Program-made: the position numbers and the translations under genes
Assembly: GCA_030646745.1 (NCBI GenBank)
Contig: JAUSKV010000174.1
Location: 1 to 5,452, forward strand
DNA from: Sulfurimonas sp.
GTDB taxonomy: Bacteria > Campylobacterota > Campylobacteria > Campylobacterales > Sulfurimonadaceae
Length of the DNA: 5,452 nt
Direction: 5' to 3'
Shown here: positions 1-5,452 of the stretch, piece by piece
Numbering within the stretch: the first letter of the stretch is position 1
Layout of the letters: the number at the start of each line of letters is the position of its first letter
Notes under the pieces: model-generated
What the model was told of the DNA's origin: nothing
The model's input: the letters and a program-made list of their open reading frames with translations, nothing else
Databases searched by the model: none

Positions 1-1
1 A

Positions 2-367
2 AAAGCACTCTTTACCAGACTTTTAAAGATAAACGGCGTTGGTCCAAAGGTGGCAATTGCCATCTGTTCCACTTATACGCCATCCCAGTTTGCGGCTGTC
101 ATAAACAATAAAGATATTAAGGCGGTTCAAAAAGTTCCGGGAATCGGTCCAAAAAGTGCAGGGCGTATTCTTGTTGAGTTGAGTGGTTTTGATGAAGAAA
201 TGCTTGTCGCCGCTTCACCAAAAACAAAATCATTCAATGAAGCAAGTGAGGCGTTGGAATCTTTAGGATTTACAAAAGCAAAAATAGTAAAAGCTCTTAG
301 TGCATGTGAGAGCAGCGATACTGCCGTACTTGTAAAAGAGGCACTGAAATTATTACAAACTCTATAA
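2..367 (+). CDS. ruvA: Holliday junction branch migration complex subunit RuvA, 3' part (5' end outside window)
   Basis: RuvA binds Holliday junctions as a tetramer and loads the RuvB motor during recombinational repair. The reading frame is open from base 2, so the GTG at base 50 is an internal valine and not the start. The 121 visible residues contain both helix-hairpin-helix motifs of domain II: KINGVGPKVA at visible residues 9-18, and VPGIGPKSAGRI at about 45-56, followed by LVEL. A polar linker (SPKTKSFNEA) leads to the small C-terminal domain III, about residues 77-121, which contacts RuvB. The N-terminal OB-fold domain, roughly 60 residues, lies to the left of the window. The gene stops with TAA at 365-367, 10 bp before ddl, and so probably heads or sits within the same transcript. 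Base composition matches its neighbours. Identification is very secure; only the true start is unseen. Confidence 0.96.
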   Translation, partial: KALFTRLLKINGVGPKVAIAICSTYTPSQFAAVINNKDIKAVQKVPGIGPKSAGRILVELSGFDEEMLVAASPKTKSFNEASEALESLGFTKAKIVKALSACESSDTAVLVKEALKLLQTL

Positions 368-370
368 GGA
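366..370 (+). promoter_or_regulatory. Ribosome binding site that supports the TTG start of ddl
   Basis: AAGGA overlaps the ruvA stop codon and lies 7 nt before the TTG at 378. This is optimal spacing, and no ATG or GTG in frame nearby gives the conserved N-terminal strand (LTILFGGAS). It therefore supports TTG as the initiation codon and suggests that ddl translation is linked to ruvA termination. Confidence 0.7.
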
Positions 371-377
371 AAAAATA

Positions 378-1415
378 TTGAAATTAACTATTTTATTTGG
401 AGGTGCTAGTTACGAACACGAAATTAGCATCGTAAGTGCGATAACGCTCAAGACTAAGTTGTCAGGATTTGATTTAAGTTTCGTTTTTTGTGACCAAGAC
501 CACACATTTTATTTGATAAATCCATCAAAAATGAAAGCAACCACTTTTTCAAAAGGTGAGCATAAAAAGATGCCAAAATTGAGTCTGATAAACGGCTCTT
601 TTTTCCAGAAAAATCTCTTCTCATCCGTTACGCACGTTGGCACTGTTTTAAACCTTATTCATGGAGCAGACGGCGAAGACGGAACAATCGCTGCACTTTT
701 GGATTTTTACTCTATCAAATACATCGGTCCTAGAATGAATGCTTGCGTATTTTCGTATGACAAAAGATACACAAAATATTTATGTACGGCGAAAGAGATA
801 AAGAGTCTTCAATATGAAGTTTTAAGTAAAAATGAACATAAAGATATAGCAATTCCTTACCCGATTATTATCAAGCCTGCATCTCTTGGAAGCTCTATAG
901 GCGTGAGTATAGTCAAAGAAGAGAGCGAACTCGATTATGCACTTGACACTGCCTTTGAGTTTGATAATAATATTTTAGTTGAGCCATTTATTAACGGTGT
1001 AAAAGAGTATAACTTAGCCGGTTTTATGGCGAATGGAAAAATGCACTTCTCTATCATAGAAGAGCCTCAAAAAAATGAATTTTTGGATTTTGAAAAAAAA
1101 TATATGGATTTTGCAAGAAGCGAACAGGTTTTAAAGGCAGAAATTAGTGATAAATTAATCACAAAACTTAAAGCAAATTTTGAAAAGGCGTATAGAGGTT
1201 TATTTGAGGGCGCGTTAATTCGATGCGACTTTTTTGTTATCAATGATGAAGTTTATTTAAATGAGATAAATCCGATTCCAGGCTCCATGGCGAACTATCT
1301 TTTTGAAGATTTTTCTGCATGCATAGAGTCGCTTTCAAAATCGCTTCCACATGCAAAAAGAGCAAAAATCTCTTATGAATACATTCACTCCATTTCAAGT
1401 GCCAAAGGCAAATAA
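378..1415 (+). CDS. ddl: D-alanine--D-alanine ligase (ATP-grasp)
   Basis: Cytoplasmic enzyme that joins two D-alanines with ATP to make the D-Ala-D-Ala dipeptide for peptidoglycan precursors. The 345 residues show the family signatures in order: LFGGASYEHEIS (6-17, with the D-Ala-1-contacting Glu13), IHGADGEDGT (94-103, Ddl signature 1), YDKRYTK (127-133), IIKPASLGSSIGV (164-176, ATP-grasp lysine and serine loop), EKKY (239-242, omega loop), D284 and NEINPIPGS (295-303, metal-binding Glu/Asn). The omega-loop KY pair corresponds to Lys215-Tyr216 of E. coli DdlB. Tyr, rather than the Phe of D-Ala-D-Lac ligases, argues for a D-Ala-D-Ala product. Length is slightly above the usual 300-350 range but normal for Campylobacterota. 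The start is TTG at 378 with AAGGA 7 nt upstream. The stop TAA at 1413-1415 shares its last A with the next ATG, so the hydrolase is translationally coupled. MurF, two genes downstream, uses the product. Confidence 0.96.
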   Translation: MKLTILFGGASYEHEISIVSAITLKTKLSGFDLSFVFCDQDHTFYLINPSKMKATTFSKGEHKKMPKLSLINGSFFQKNLFSSVTHVGTVLNLIHGADGEDGTIAALLDFYSIKYIGPRMNACVFSYDKRYTKYLCTAKEIKSLQYEVLSKNEHKDIAIPYPIIIKPASLGSSIGVSIVKEESELDYALDTAFEFDNNILVEPFINGVKEYNLAGFMANGKMHFSIIEEPQKNEFLDFEKKYMDFARSEQVLKAEISDKLITKLKANFEKAYRGLFEGALIRCDFFVINDEVYLNEINPIPGSMANYLFEDFSACIESLSKSLPHAKRAKISYEYIHSISSAKGK

Positions 1416-2149
1416 TGGCGATTAAGTCTATCCAGTATAATCAACATACTATCAATATGAGTTATGAGATAGTTAATTCGCACGCAAAGGTTGATTTGAT
1501 ACTCTTACATGGCTGGGGAAGCAACAAAAATTTGATGAAACAGGTGTTTTCACAACACATGAGTCATTTTCGTCACATCTATATAGACTTACCTGGGTTT
1601 GGCGGCTCTACATGCAATCTAACGCTGCAAACAGCAGATTATGCAAGAATTGTTGAGCTTTTAATGGTGCATATCAATGCTCAAAAAGATATTATTTTGG
1701 GTCACTCTTTTGGCGGTAAAGTAGCACTTCTGCTTGAGCCTAAAGTACTTGTATTAGTTGCAAGTGCGGGAATTTATGTTACAAAATCTTTAAGAATTCA
1801 GGCAAAAATTGCACTTTTCAAACTGCTTAAAATCTTTGGATTTACAACACTCAGAAATCTTTTTGTAGCAGACGATGCAAAAAATTTAAGTGAGCCCATG
1901 TATCAAACTTTTAAAAATGTTGTTAATGAAGATTTTAAAAATGAGTTTGCGCTTTATGGTGGAAAAGCTCTCCTTTGCTGGGGTGAAAAAGACAGCGCAA
2001 CACCTCTTAGCTCTGCAAAAAAGATAAACTCTTTAATAAAAAATTCTACACTTAAAGTGTATGAGGGCGACCACTACTTCTTTATGAATCAAGCCAAAGA
2101 TATCTCTGAAAATATCGAAGCAACATTTCTAAAAACTCTGGAGCACTGA
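1415..2149 (+). CDS. Alpha/beta hydrolase fold protein, substrate unknown
   Basis: A 244-residue single-domain alpha/beta hydrolase, cytoplasmic (no signal peptide). Visible landmarks are the oxyanion-side HGWG at 32-35, DLPGFGGS at 58-65, the nucleophile elbow GHSFGG with Ser98, an acid CWGEKDSATP with Asp193, and the catalytic histidine in GDHYFF (His220). The triad is complete and the length is typical. A cap-like helical insert occupies about residues 120-175. The fold resembles BioH/MhpC-like esterases, but nothing in the sequence fixes the substrate, so no symbol is given. Its ATG overlaps the ddl stop by one base (TAATG), with AAAGG 6 nt upstream, and its TGA ends 1 bp before the murF ATG. 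It is thus physically locked between two peptidoglycan precursor genes. A role in cell-wall metabolism is plausible but is inference from context only. A later in-frame ATG at 1457 is less likely as start, because the overlap and spacing favour 1415. Confidence 0.9.
   Translation: MAIKSIQYNQHTINMSYEIVNSHAKVDLILLHGWGSNKNLMKQVFSQHMSHFRHIYIDLPGFGGSTCNLTLQTADYARIVELLMVHINAQKDIILGHSFGGKVALLLEPKVLVLVASAGIYVTKSLRIQAKIALFKLLKIFGFTTLRNLFVADDAKNLSEPMYQTFKNVVNEDFKNEFALYGGKALLCWGEKDSATPLSSAKKINSLIKNSTLKVYEGDHYFFMNQAKDISENIEATFLKTLEH
2140..2143 (+). promoter_or_regulatory. Ribosome binding site of murF inside the hydrolase gene
   Basis: GGAG in the last codons of the hydrolase gene lies 7 nt before the murF ATG at 2151. 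Together with the 1-bp gap between the TGA and the ATG, it points to translational coupling of the two genes. Confidence 0.55.
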
Positions 2150-2150
2150 C

Positions 2151-3596
2151 ATGGAAGAGTATAAAATCTTCATCGCATTTGTGACAAATCTACTTTTTGT
2201 CACTGCTCTTGGCTGGTATCTTATCACAAATCTTCAATGGTATGATTATAAACTCTCTCGTGTGGTGCTTAAGCATCACAAGCCTCAATGGCATCTTTTC
2301 TATTTTATTTTTCCATTTGTCGCCTACTATGTTATGGGTCAATACTTTGTTATACTCTTTTATATTGCTCTTCTTCCAGCTCTGTTTCTCTGGCATAAAA
2401 GCTTAGATAAAAAGCTGGTACTAACATGGAGGGTCAAAAGATTTCTCACTCTTTTAATCTCTTTGGTGCTCTTTTTTAATCTGCTTTGCACGCTTAAGTC
2501 GGCATGTGGAACCTACAGCGTTTTTATGCCGCTGGCATTGGCATACATTGGGAGCACTTTGATAGAAAAATACCTTTTTATGGTGTACAAAAAAGAGGCA
2601 AAAAAAAGAGTCGCAGAGATGGATGATTTACAAATTATCTGCATAACGGGGAGCTACGGCAAAACAAGCATCAAAAATTTTGTGGCGCAGATTTTGAGTA
2701 AAAAGTTTAGAGTCTATGCGACACCAAGAAGCGTAAATACAATAGGCGGAATTGTGGGCGATGTCAACAACTCACTTCCGGCAGACAGCGAGATTTATGT
2801 GTGTGAAGCGGGTGCGAGAGAGAGCGGCGATATCTATGAGATTACTACATTTTTAGAGCCTCAAACAGTCGTAGTCGGAAAAGTCGGTGAGGCGCATATC
2901 GAGTATTTCAAATCTCTAAAAAATATCATTGCAACAAAGCTTGAGATTATGCTCTCACCGAGGCTTGCGCGGGCGTTTATTCACACTTCTGTAACAGACG
3001 AGCCACATGCAAAGGTGACTTTCTTCGGCGATGACATATTGAATCTTAATGCAACACTTGAAGCAACGGAGTTTGAACTTAAAATCGGTGACGAAATTCT
3101 CTCTCTCCACACAGATATTTTAGGCGAATTTCAAAGTATGAACATAGCCGTAGCTGCAAAAATTGCTAAAAGTTTTGGCATGTCAAATGAAGAGATAATC
3201 CAAGCTGTAAAAGAGCTAAAACCCGTAGAACATAGACTTCAAATGATAAAAGCAGGCGGAAAACTCATCATTGATGACGGCTATAACGGAAATATTGACG
3301 GCATGTTGGAGGGCGTAAGACTCTGCTCGCTTCATGGCGGACGCAAAGTGATTGTGACTCCGGGTTTAGTGGAGAGTTCAGATACATTGAATATAAAATT
3401 AATAGAAGCTATAAATAAAGTTTTTGACATAGTGATAGTTACAGGAAGTCTCAACGCAAGCCTCTTTGAAAAAAATTTGGAAGTAAAAAATAAAATTATG
3501 TTAGCAGATAAATCGAAACTTGTAGATGTTTTAGCAGAGCAAACAAAAGCAGGGGATATTATTTTATTTGCGAATGATGCACCTAACTTTATTTAG
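2151..3596 (+). CDS. murF: UDP-N-acetylmuramoyl-tripeptide--D-alanyl-D-alanine ligase with N-terminal membrane domain
   Basis: Adds D-Ala-D-Ala to UDP-MurNAc-tripeptide, the last cytoplasmic ligation in peptidoglycan precursor synthesis. Of 481 residues, the first ~145 are strongly hydrophobic, with about four or five likely membrane spans (roughly 5-28, 48-64, 65-82, 97-117, 123-143) separated by basic loops. The Mur ligase core follows: P-loop ITGSYGKTS (165-173), a TPRSVNT loop (191-197), EAGARESGD (219-227), VGEAHIEYF (245-253), Lys263 in ATKLEI (the position carbamylated in Mur ligases), GEFQSMN (325-331), EHRLQ (360-364, start of the C-terminal domain) and IDDGYNGNIDGM (374-385, usually DDSYNANP.SM). 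The canonical N-terminal UDP-MurNAc-tripeptide-binding domain is not recognisable and the membrane region takes its place. This layout is, to my knowledge, usual in Campylobacterota. The ATG sits 1 bp after the hydrolase stop. MurF is favoured over MurC/D/E by the EAGARE and GEAHIE motifs and by the ddl neighbour. Confidence 0.92.
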   Translation: MEEYKIFIAFVTNLLFVTALGWYLITNLQWYDYKLSRVVLKHHKPQWHLFYFIFPFVAYYVMGQYFVILFYIALLPALFLWHKSLDKKLVLTWRVKRFLTLLISLVLFFNLLCTLKSACGTYSVFMPLALAYIGSTLIEKYLFMVYKKEAKKRVAEMDDLQIICITGSYGKTSIKNFVAQILSKKFRVYATPRSVNTIGGIVGDVNNSLPADSEIYVCEAGARESGDIYEITTFLEPQTVVVGKVGEAHIEYFKSLKNIIATKLEIMLSPRLARAFIHTSVTDEPHAKVTFFGDDILNLNATLEATEFELKIGDEILSLHTDILGEFQSMNIAVAAKIAKSFGMSNEEIIQAVKELKPVEHRLQMIKAGGKLIIDDGYNGNIDGMLEGVRLCSLHGGRKVIVTPGLVESSDTLNIKLIEAINKVFDIVIVTGSLNASLFEKNLEVKNKIMLADKSKLVDVLAEQTKAGDIILFANDAPNFI

Positions 3597-3624
3597 GTTT
3601 TAGATTTGGTTTTTGCATTTTTAC

Positions 3625-3630
3625 AAGGAG
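3625..3630 (+). promoter_or_regulatory. Ribosome binding site of the HIT gene
   Basis: AAGGAG, continuing as AAG, lies 10 nt before the ATG at 3641. It is the strongest Shine-Dalgarno sequence upstream of any complete gene in the window. The 44 bp between murF and this gene contain no convincing terminator or promoter, so read-through from murF is likely. Confidence 0.65.
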
Positions 3631-3640
3631 AAGATTCATT

Positions 3641-4141
3641 ATGAAAGAGATTTTATATGCCCCATGGAGAGATGAGTATATTGCGGGTCATGAAGTGGAT
3701 AGTTGTGTTTTTTGCAACATAACTTTTACTCCTCAAGATGATGAAAATCATCGCGTGCTTTACAGGGATGAGCACTGCTTTATTGTTATGAATCTTTACC
3801 CTTACACTCCGGGGCATTTTATGATAATTCCGCATCTCCATACAGATAAACTTGAAGAGTTGGACAGTACTGTTTGGCTGCATATGAGCGATTTGGCACA
3901 AAAATGCGTTAGGCTTCTAAAAGAGGGATTTAAGGCACATGGCGTAAATATAGGAATGAATCTTGGAGCGGCAGGCGGGGCAGGGATAGCCGAACATATC
4001 CACATGCATCTGGTTCCAAGATGGAACAGGGATACAAACTTTATAACTTCTATCGCTCAGAATAGGGTTTACTCTACAGATTTTATTAAAGTATATCAAA
4101 GAATCAAGAGCCTGATTCCTAAATATATAAAAAGTGAGTAA
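3641..4141 (+). CDS. HIT-family nucleotide hydrolase/phosphorylase (Ap4A phosphorylase-like)
   Basis: A 166-residue histidine-triad protein. The signature EHIHMHLVPRW spans 118-128, with the triad His119, His121 (central, expected nucleophile that forms the nucleotidyl intermediate) and His123. The N-terminus has YAPWRDEYI (6-14) and the pair Cys22-x-x-Cys25, followed later by NLYPYTPGHFMIIP (51-64). The W-R..YI plus CxxC layout is characteristic of the branch containing Ap4A phosphorylases and related dinucleoside polyphosphate enzymes rather than the shorter HinT type. The CxxC pair may bind zinc with later histidines. The expected activity is cleavage of Ap4A or other AMP-linked nucleotides in the cytoplasm; the exact substrate is inferred from family resemblance. 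It follows murF after 44 bp on the same strand and is probably the last gene of the transcript, since the next genes are on the other strand. The ATG at 3641 is supported by AAGGAG. Confidence 0.92.
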   Translation: MKEILYAPWRDEYIAGHEVDSCVFCNITFTPQDDENHRVLYRDEHCFIVMNLYPYTPGHFMIIPHLHTDKLEELDSTVWLHMSDLAQKCVRLLKEGFKAHGVNIGMNLGAAGGAGIAEHIHMHLVPRWNRDTNFITSIAQNRVYSTDFIKVYQRIKSLIPKYIKSE

Positions 4142-4177
4142 TCTTCTCAATTAACCGGTTTTTAGAATTGGCGTAAG

Positions 4178-4291
4178 TTACTTTTTATCCTCTTTTTTTC
4201 CTCTTAATATAAAGAAAAAAACTCCAAGAATAGATAAAAATACAAGAGTTCTTATCCCAAGTGTCAGTAGGTCGTTCGCAGAATCTTCCAA
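4178..4291 (-). CDS. Possible 37-aa single-span membrane peptide
   Basis: Short reading frame on the - strand starting with TTG (4291-4289) and ending TAA (4180-4178). AAGG (4302-4299) lies 7 nt upstream, the same spacing as the TTG-started ddl. An in-frame TAA directly before it (4303-4301) means the start cannot be further upstream. The product would have an acidic N-terminus (E2, D3, D7), a hydrophobic stretch from about L11 to L29 (LGIRTLVFLSILGVFFFIL) interrupted only by R14, and a basic tail (RGKKEDKK). That predicts one membrane helix with the C-terminus in the cytoplasm. It begins 32 bp after the CCA of tRNA-Gln and may be transcribed with it. I do not recognise a family. The layout resembles tiny respiratory-complex subunits such as CcoQ, but there is no cco context. 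Homopolymer runs near the 3' end could hide sequencing errors. The alternative is a chance ORF in AT-rich DNA. Confidence 0.5.
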   Translation of the reverse strand: MEDSANDLLTLGIRTLVFLSILGVFFFILRGKKEDKK

Positions 4292-4298
4292 GTTGTTG

Positions 4299-4302
4299 CC
4301 TT
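4299..4302 (-). promoter_or_regulatory. Candidate ribosome binding site of the 37-aa ORF
   Basis: AAGG on the - strand, 7 nt before the TTG at 4291. It is only four bases long, but its position is optimal. It decides the start, because no ATG or GTG exists in this frame. Confidence 0.4.
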
Positions 4303-4323
4303 AATAAAAATAGATTGATTTTG

Positions 4324-4398
4324 TGGATGGGGTGGAGGGATTCGAACCCCCGAATATCGGTACCAAAAACCGAGGCCTTACCGCTTGGCGACACCCCA
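4324..4398 (-). tRNA. tRNA-Gln (anticodon UUG), CCA encoded
   Basis: Read on the - strand, a 75-base cloverleaf can be drawn. The acceptor TGGGGTG pairs perfectly with CACCCCA. The D arm is GCC-AAGCGGTAA-GGC. The anticodon stem TCGGT/ACCGA encloses the loop TTTTGGT, with anticodon TTG at positions 34-36. The T stem GGGGG/CCCTC (one G-U pair) encloses TTCGAAT. The U1-A72 first pair is typical of tRNA-Gln and is used by glutaminyl or glutamyl synthetases. The discriminator base is U, followed by a genomically encoded CCA (4326-4324). It decodes CAA directly and CAG by wobble. In Campylobacterota, tRNA-Gln is generally charged with Glu and then amidated by GatCAB; this is known for relatives and not visible here. 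The gene lies 92 bp downstream of ppk2 on the same strand. Confidence 0.97.
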
Positions 4399-4419
4399 AA
4401 GAGCTGTAGAGAAGTAGAA

Positions 4420-4448
4420 ATTTTAAAGCTTTATAAAGTGCTTTAAAA
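4420..4448 (-). promoter_or_regulatory. Candidate promoter of tRNA-Gln with embedded inverted repeat
   Basis: On the - strand, TAAAAT (4425-4420) could serve as a -10 box and would place the transcript start about 14 bases before the mature tRNA. TTTTAA (4448-4443), 17 bp further upstream, is only a poor -35 match. A second TAAAAT at 4462-4457, followed by C-rich sequence, is an alternative. The same stretch is a perfect 9-bp inverted repeat (arms 4421-4429 and 4440-4448). Low confidence, because such AT-rich boxes are common in this genome type. Confidence 0.3.
4421..4448. repeat. Perfect 9-bp inverted repeat upstream of tRNA-Gln
   Basis: TTTTAAAGC (4421-4429) and its exact reverse complement GCTTTAAAA (4440-4448) are separated by 10 bases. 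The arms coincide with the candidate -10 and -35 positions of the tRNA promoter. It could be an operator, a small hairpin, or a by-product of AT-rich sequence. Confidence 0.6.
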
Positions 4449-4490
4449 CGGGTGGGATTTTAAAGTAAAAAGCCTTATAATATACTTAAT

Positions 4491-5315
<825 letters not shown>

Positions 5316-5335
5316 CGGTAATCCATAACGTTAAT

Positions 5336-5371
5336 TTATATTTTTTTACGAAATTATATCGAAAAATATAA
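5336..5371. repeat. 10-bp inverted repeat surrounding the ppk2 -10 box
   Basis: TTATATTTTT (5336-5345) and AAAAATATAA (5362-5371) are exact reverse complements around a 16-base centre. That centre itself contains CGA (5349-5351) and TCG (5359-5361) in inverted orientation around the TATAAT box. It may be an operator, but AT-rich promoter DNA can produce such symmetry by chance. Confidence 0.55.
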
Positions 5372-5383
5372 ACAATTTGCCAA
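5353..5383 (-). promoter_or_regulatory. ppk2: Candidate sigma-70-type promoter of ppk2
   Basis: On the - strand a perfect TATAAT (5358-5353) lies 37 bp before the ppk2 ATG. TTGGCA (5383-5378) is a good -35 match, but the 19-bp spacer is long; Campylobacterota promoters often rely on the -10 box with AT-rich upstream DNA. The predicted 5' leader is about 30 nt. Confidence 0.45.
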
Positions 5384-5433
5384 CTTAAAGCCCCGTATTA
5401 AGTACCTAAAAATAGATTCGCAATTAGAGTATG

Positions 5434-5452
5434 AAAGGAGTACAGCCGCCAT
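5434..5452 (+). promoter_or_regulatory. Shine-Dalgarno sequence and probable start of a divergent gene cut by the window edge
   Basis: AAAGGAG (5434-5440) is followed after 10 bases by AT at 5451-5452, which would become ATG if the next base is G. The 10-nt spacing equals that of the HIT gene in this window. An alternative start is the ATG at 5431 (reading MKGVQPP), in a different frame and with little upstream Shine-Dalgarno sequence. Too little is visible to say what gene follows. Confidence 0.45.

Noticed and set aside
50..52. GTG as the start of a short 105-aa gene
   Set aside because: The frame is open to the left edge, and the preceding 16 codons encode the first RuvA helix-hairpin-helix, so this GTG is an internal valine.
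2190..2406. Open frames on both strands inside the murF membrane region
   Set aside because: They overlap the strongly supported murF frame and show no independent motif or ribosome binding site.
4148..4170. CAATT/AATTG hairpin behind the HIT gene as a terminator
   Set aside because: Only 5 AT-rich pairs with a 13-base loop. T-rich sequence follows further on (4181-4199), but no GC-rich stem precedes it.
4185..4446. Open frames on both strands across the tRNA (one reading GWRDSNPRISVPKTEALPLG)
   Set aside because: This is the familiar translation of a tRNA gene sequence. The cloverleaf fully explains it.
4476..4481. Perfect TATAAT on the + strand facing the 3' end of ppk2
   Set aside because: No + strand gene follows and the match 17 bp upstream is poor. 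It would only make an antisense transcript, and such boxes are frequent in AT-rich spacers.

Overview
The window looks like a chromosomal housekeeping segment from a member of the Campylobacterota (Epsilonproteobacteria), probably a Sulfurimonas-like organism. The grounds are AT-rich coding sequence with many AAA/TTT/ATA codons, AT-rich promoters with a recognisable -10 box but poor -35 boxes, and the gene order ruvA - ddl - alpha/beta hydrolase - murF with a membrane-embedded MurF. As far as I remember, that order is shared by Campylobacter and Sulfurimonas. The genus is an inference; the broader assignment is firmer.

The left part (1-4141, + strand) is one compact gene train. It begins with the 3' two thirds of ruvA (Holliday-junction helicase subunit). 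Next come ddl (D-alanine--D-alanine ligase, TTG start), an alpha/beta hydrolase and murF, with gaps of 10 bp, -1 bp and +1 bp. A HIT-family nucleotide hydrolase/transferase follows 44 bp later. Ddl makes the D-Ala-D-Ala dipeptide that MurF adds to UDP-MurNAc-tripeptide, so two consecutive steps of peptidoglycan precursor synthesis flank an uncharacterised hydrolase and are probably translationally coupled to it.

The right part (4178-5315) is read from the - strand: a class I-type polyphosphate kinase 2 gene, then tRNA-Gln(UUG) with encoded CCA, then a very short ORF (37 aa, TTG start) that would encode a single-span membrane peptide. The last 137 bp hold the ppk2 promoter region and, on the + strand, a strong Shine-Dalgarno sequence pointing off the right edge. 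A divergent gene therefore probably starts at or just before the end of the window.

I see no CRISPR array, insertion sequence, phage gene or toxin-antitoxin pair, and no new multi-gene system. The points most worth a second look are the 37-aa membrane ORF behind the tRNA, the membrane domain that replaces the usual N-terminal domain of MurF, the hydrolase wedged between ddl and murF, and inverted repeats lying across the presumed promoters of tRNA-Gln and ppk2.
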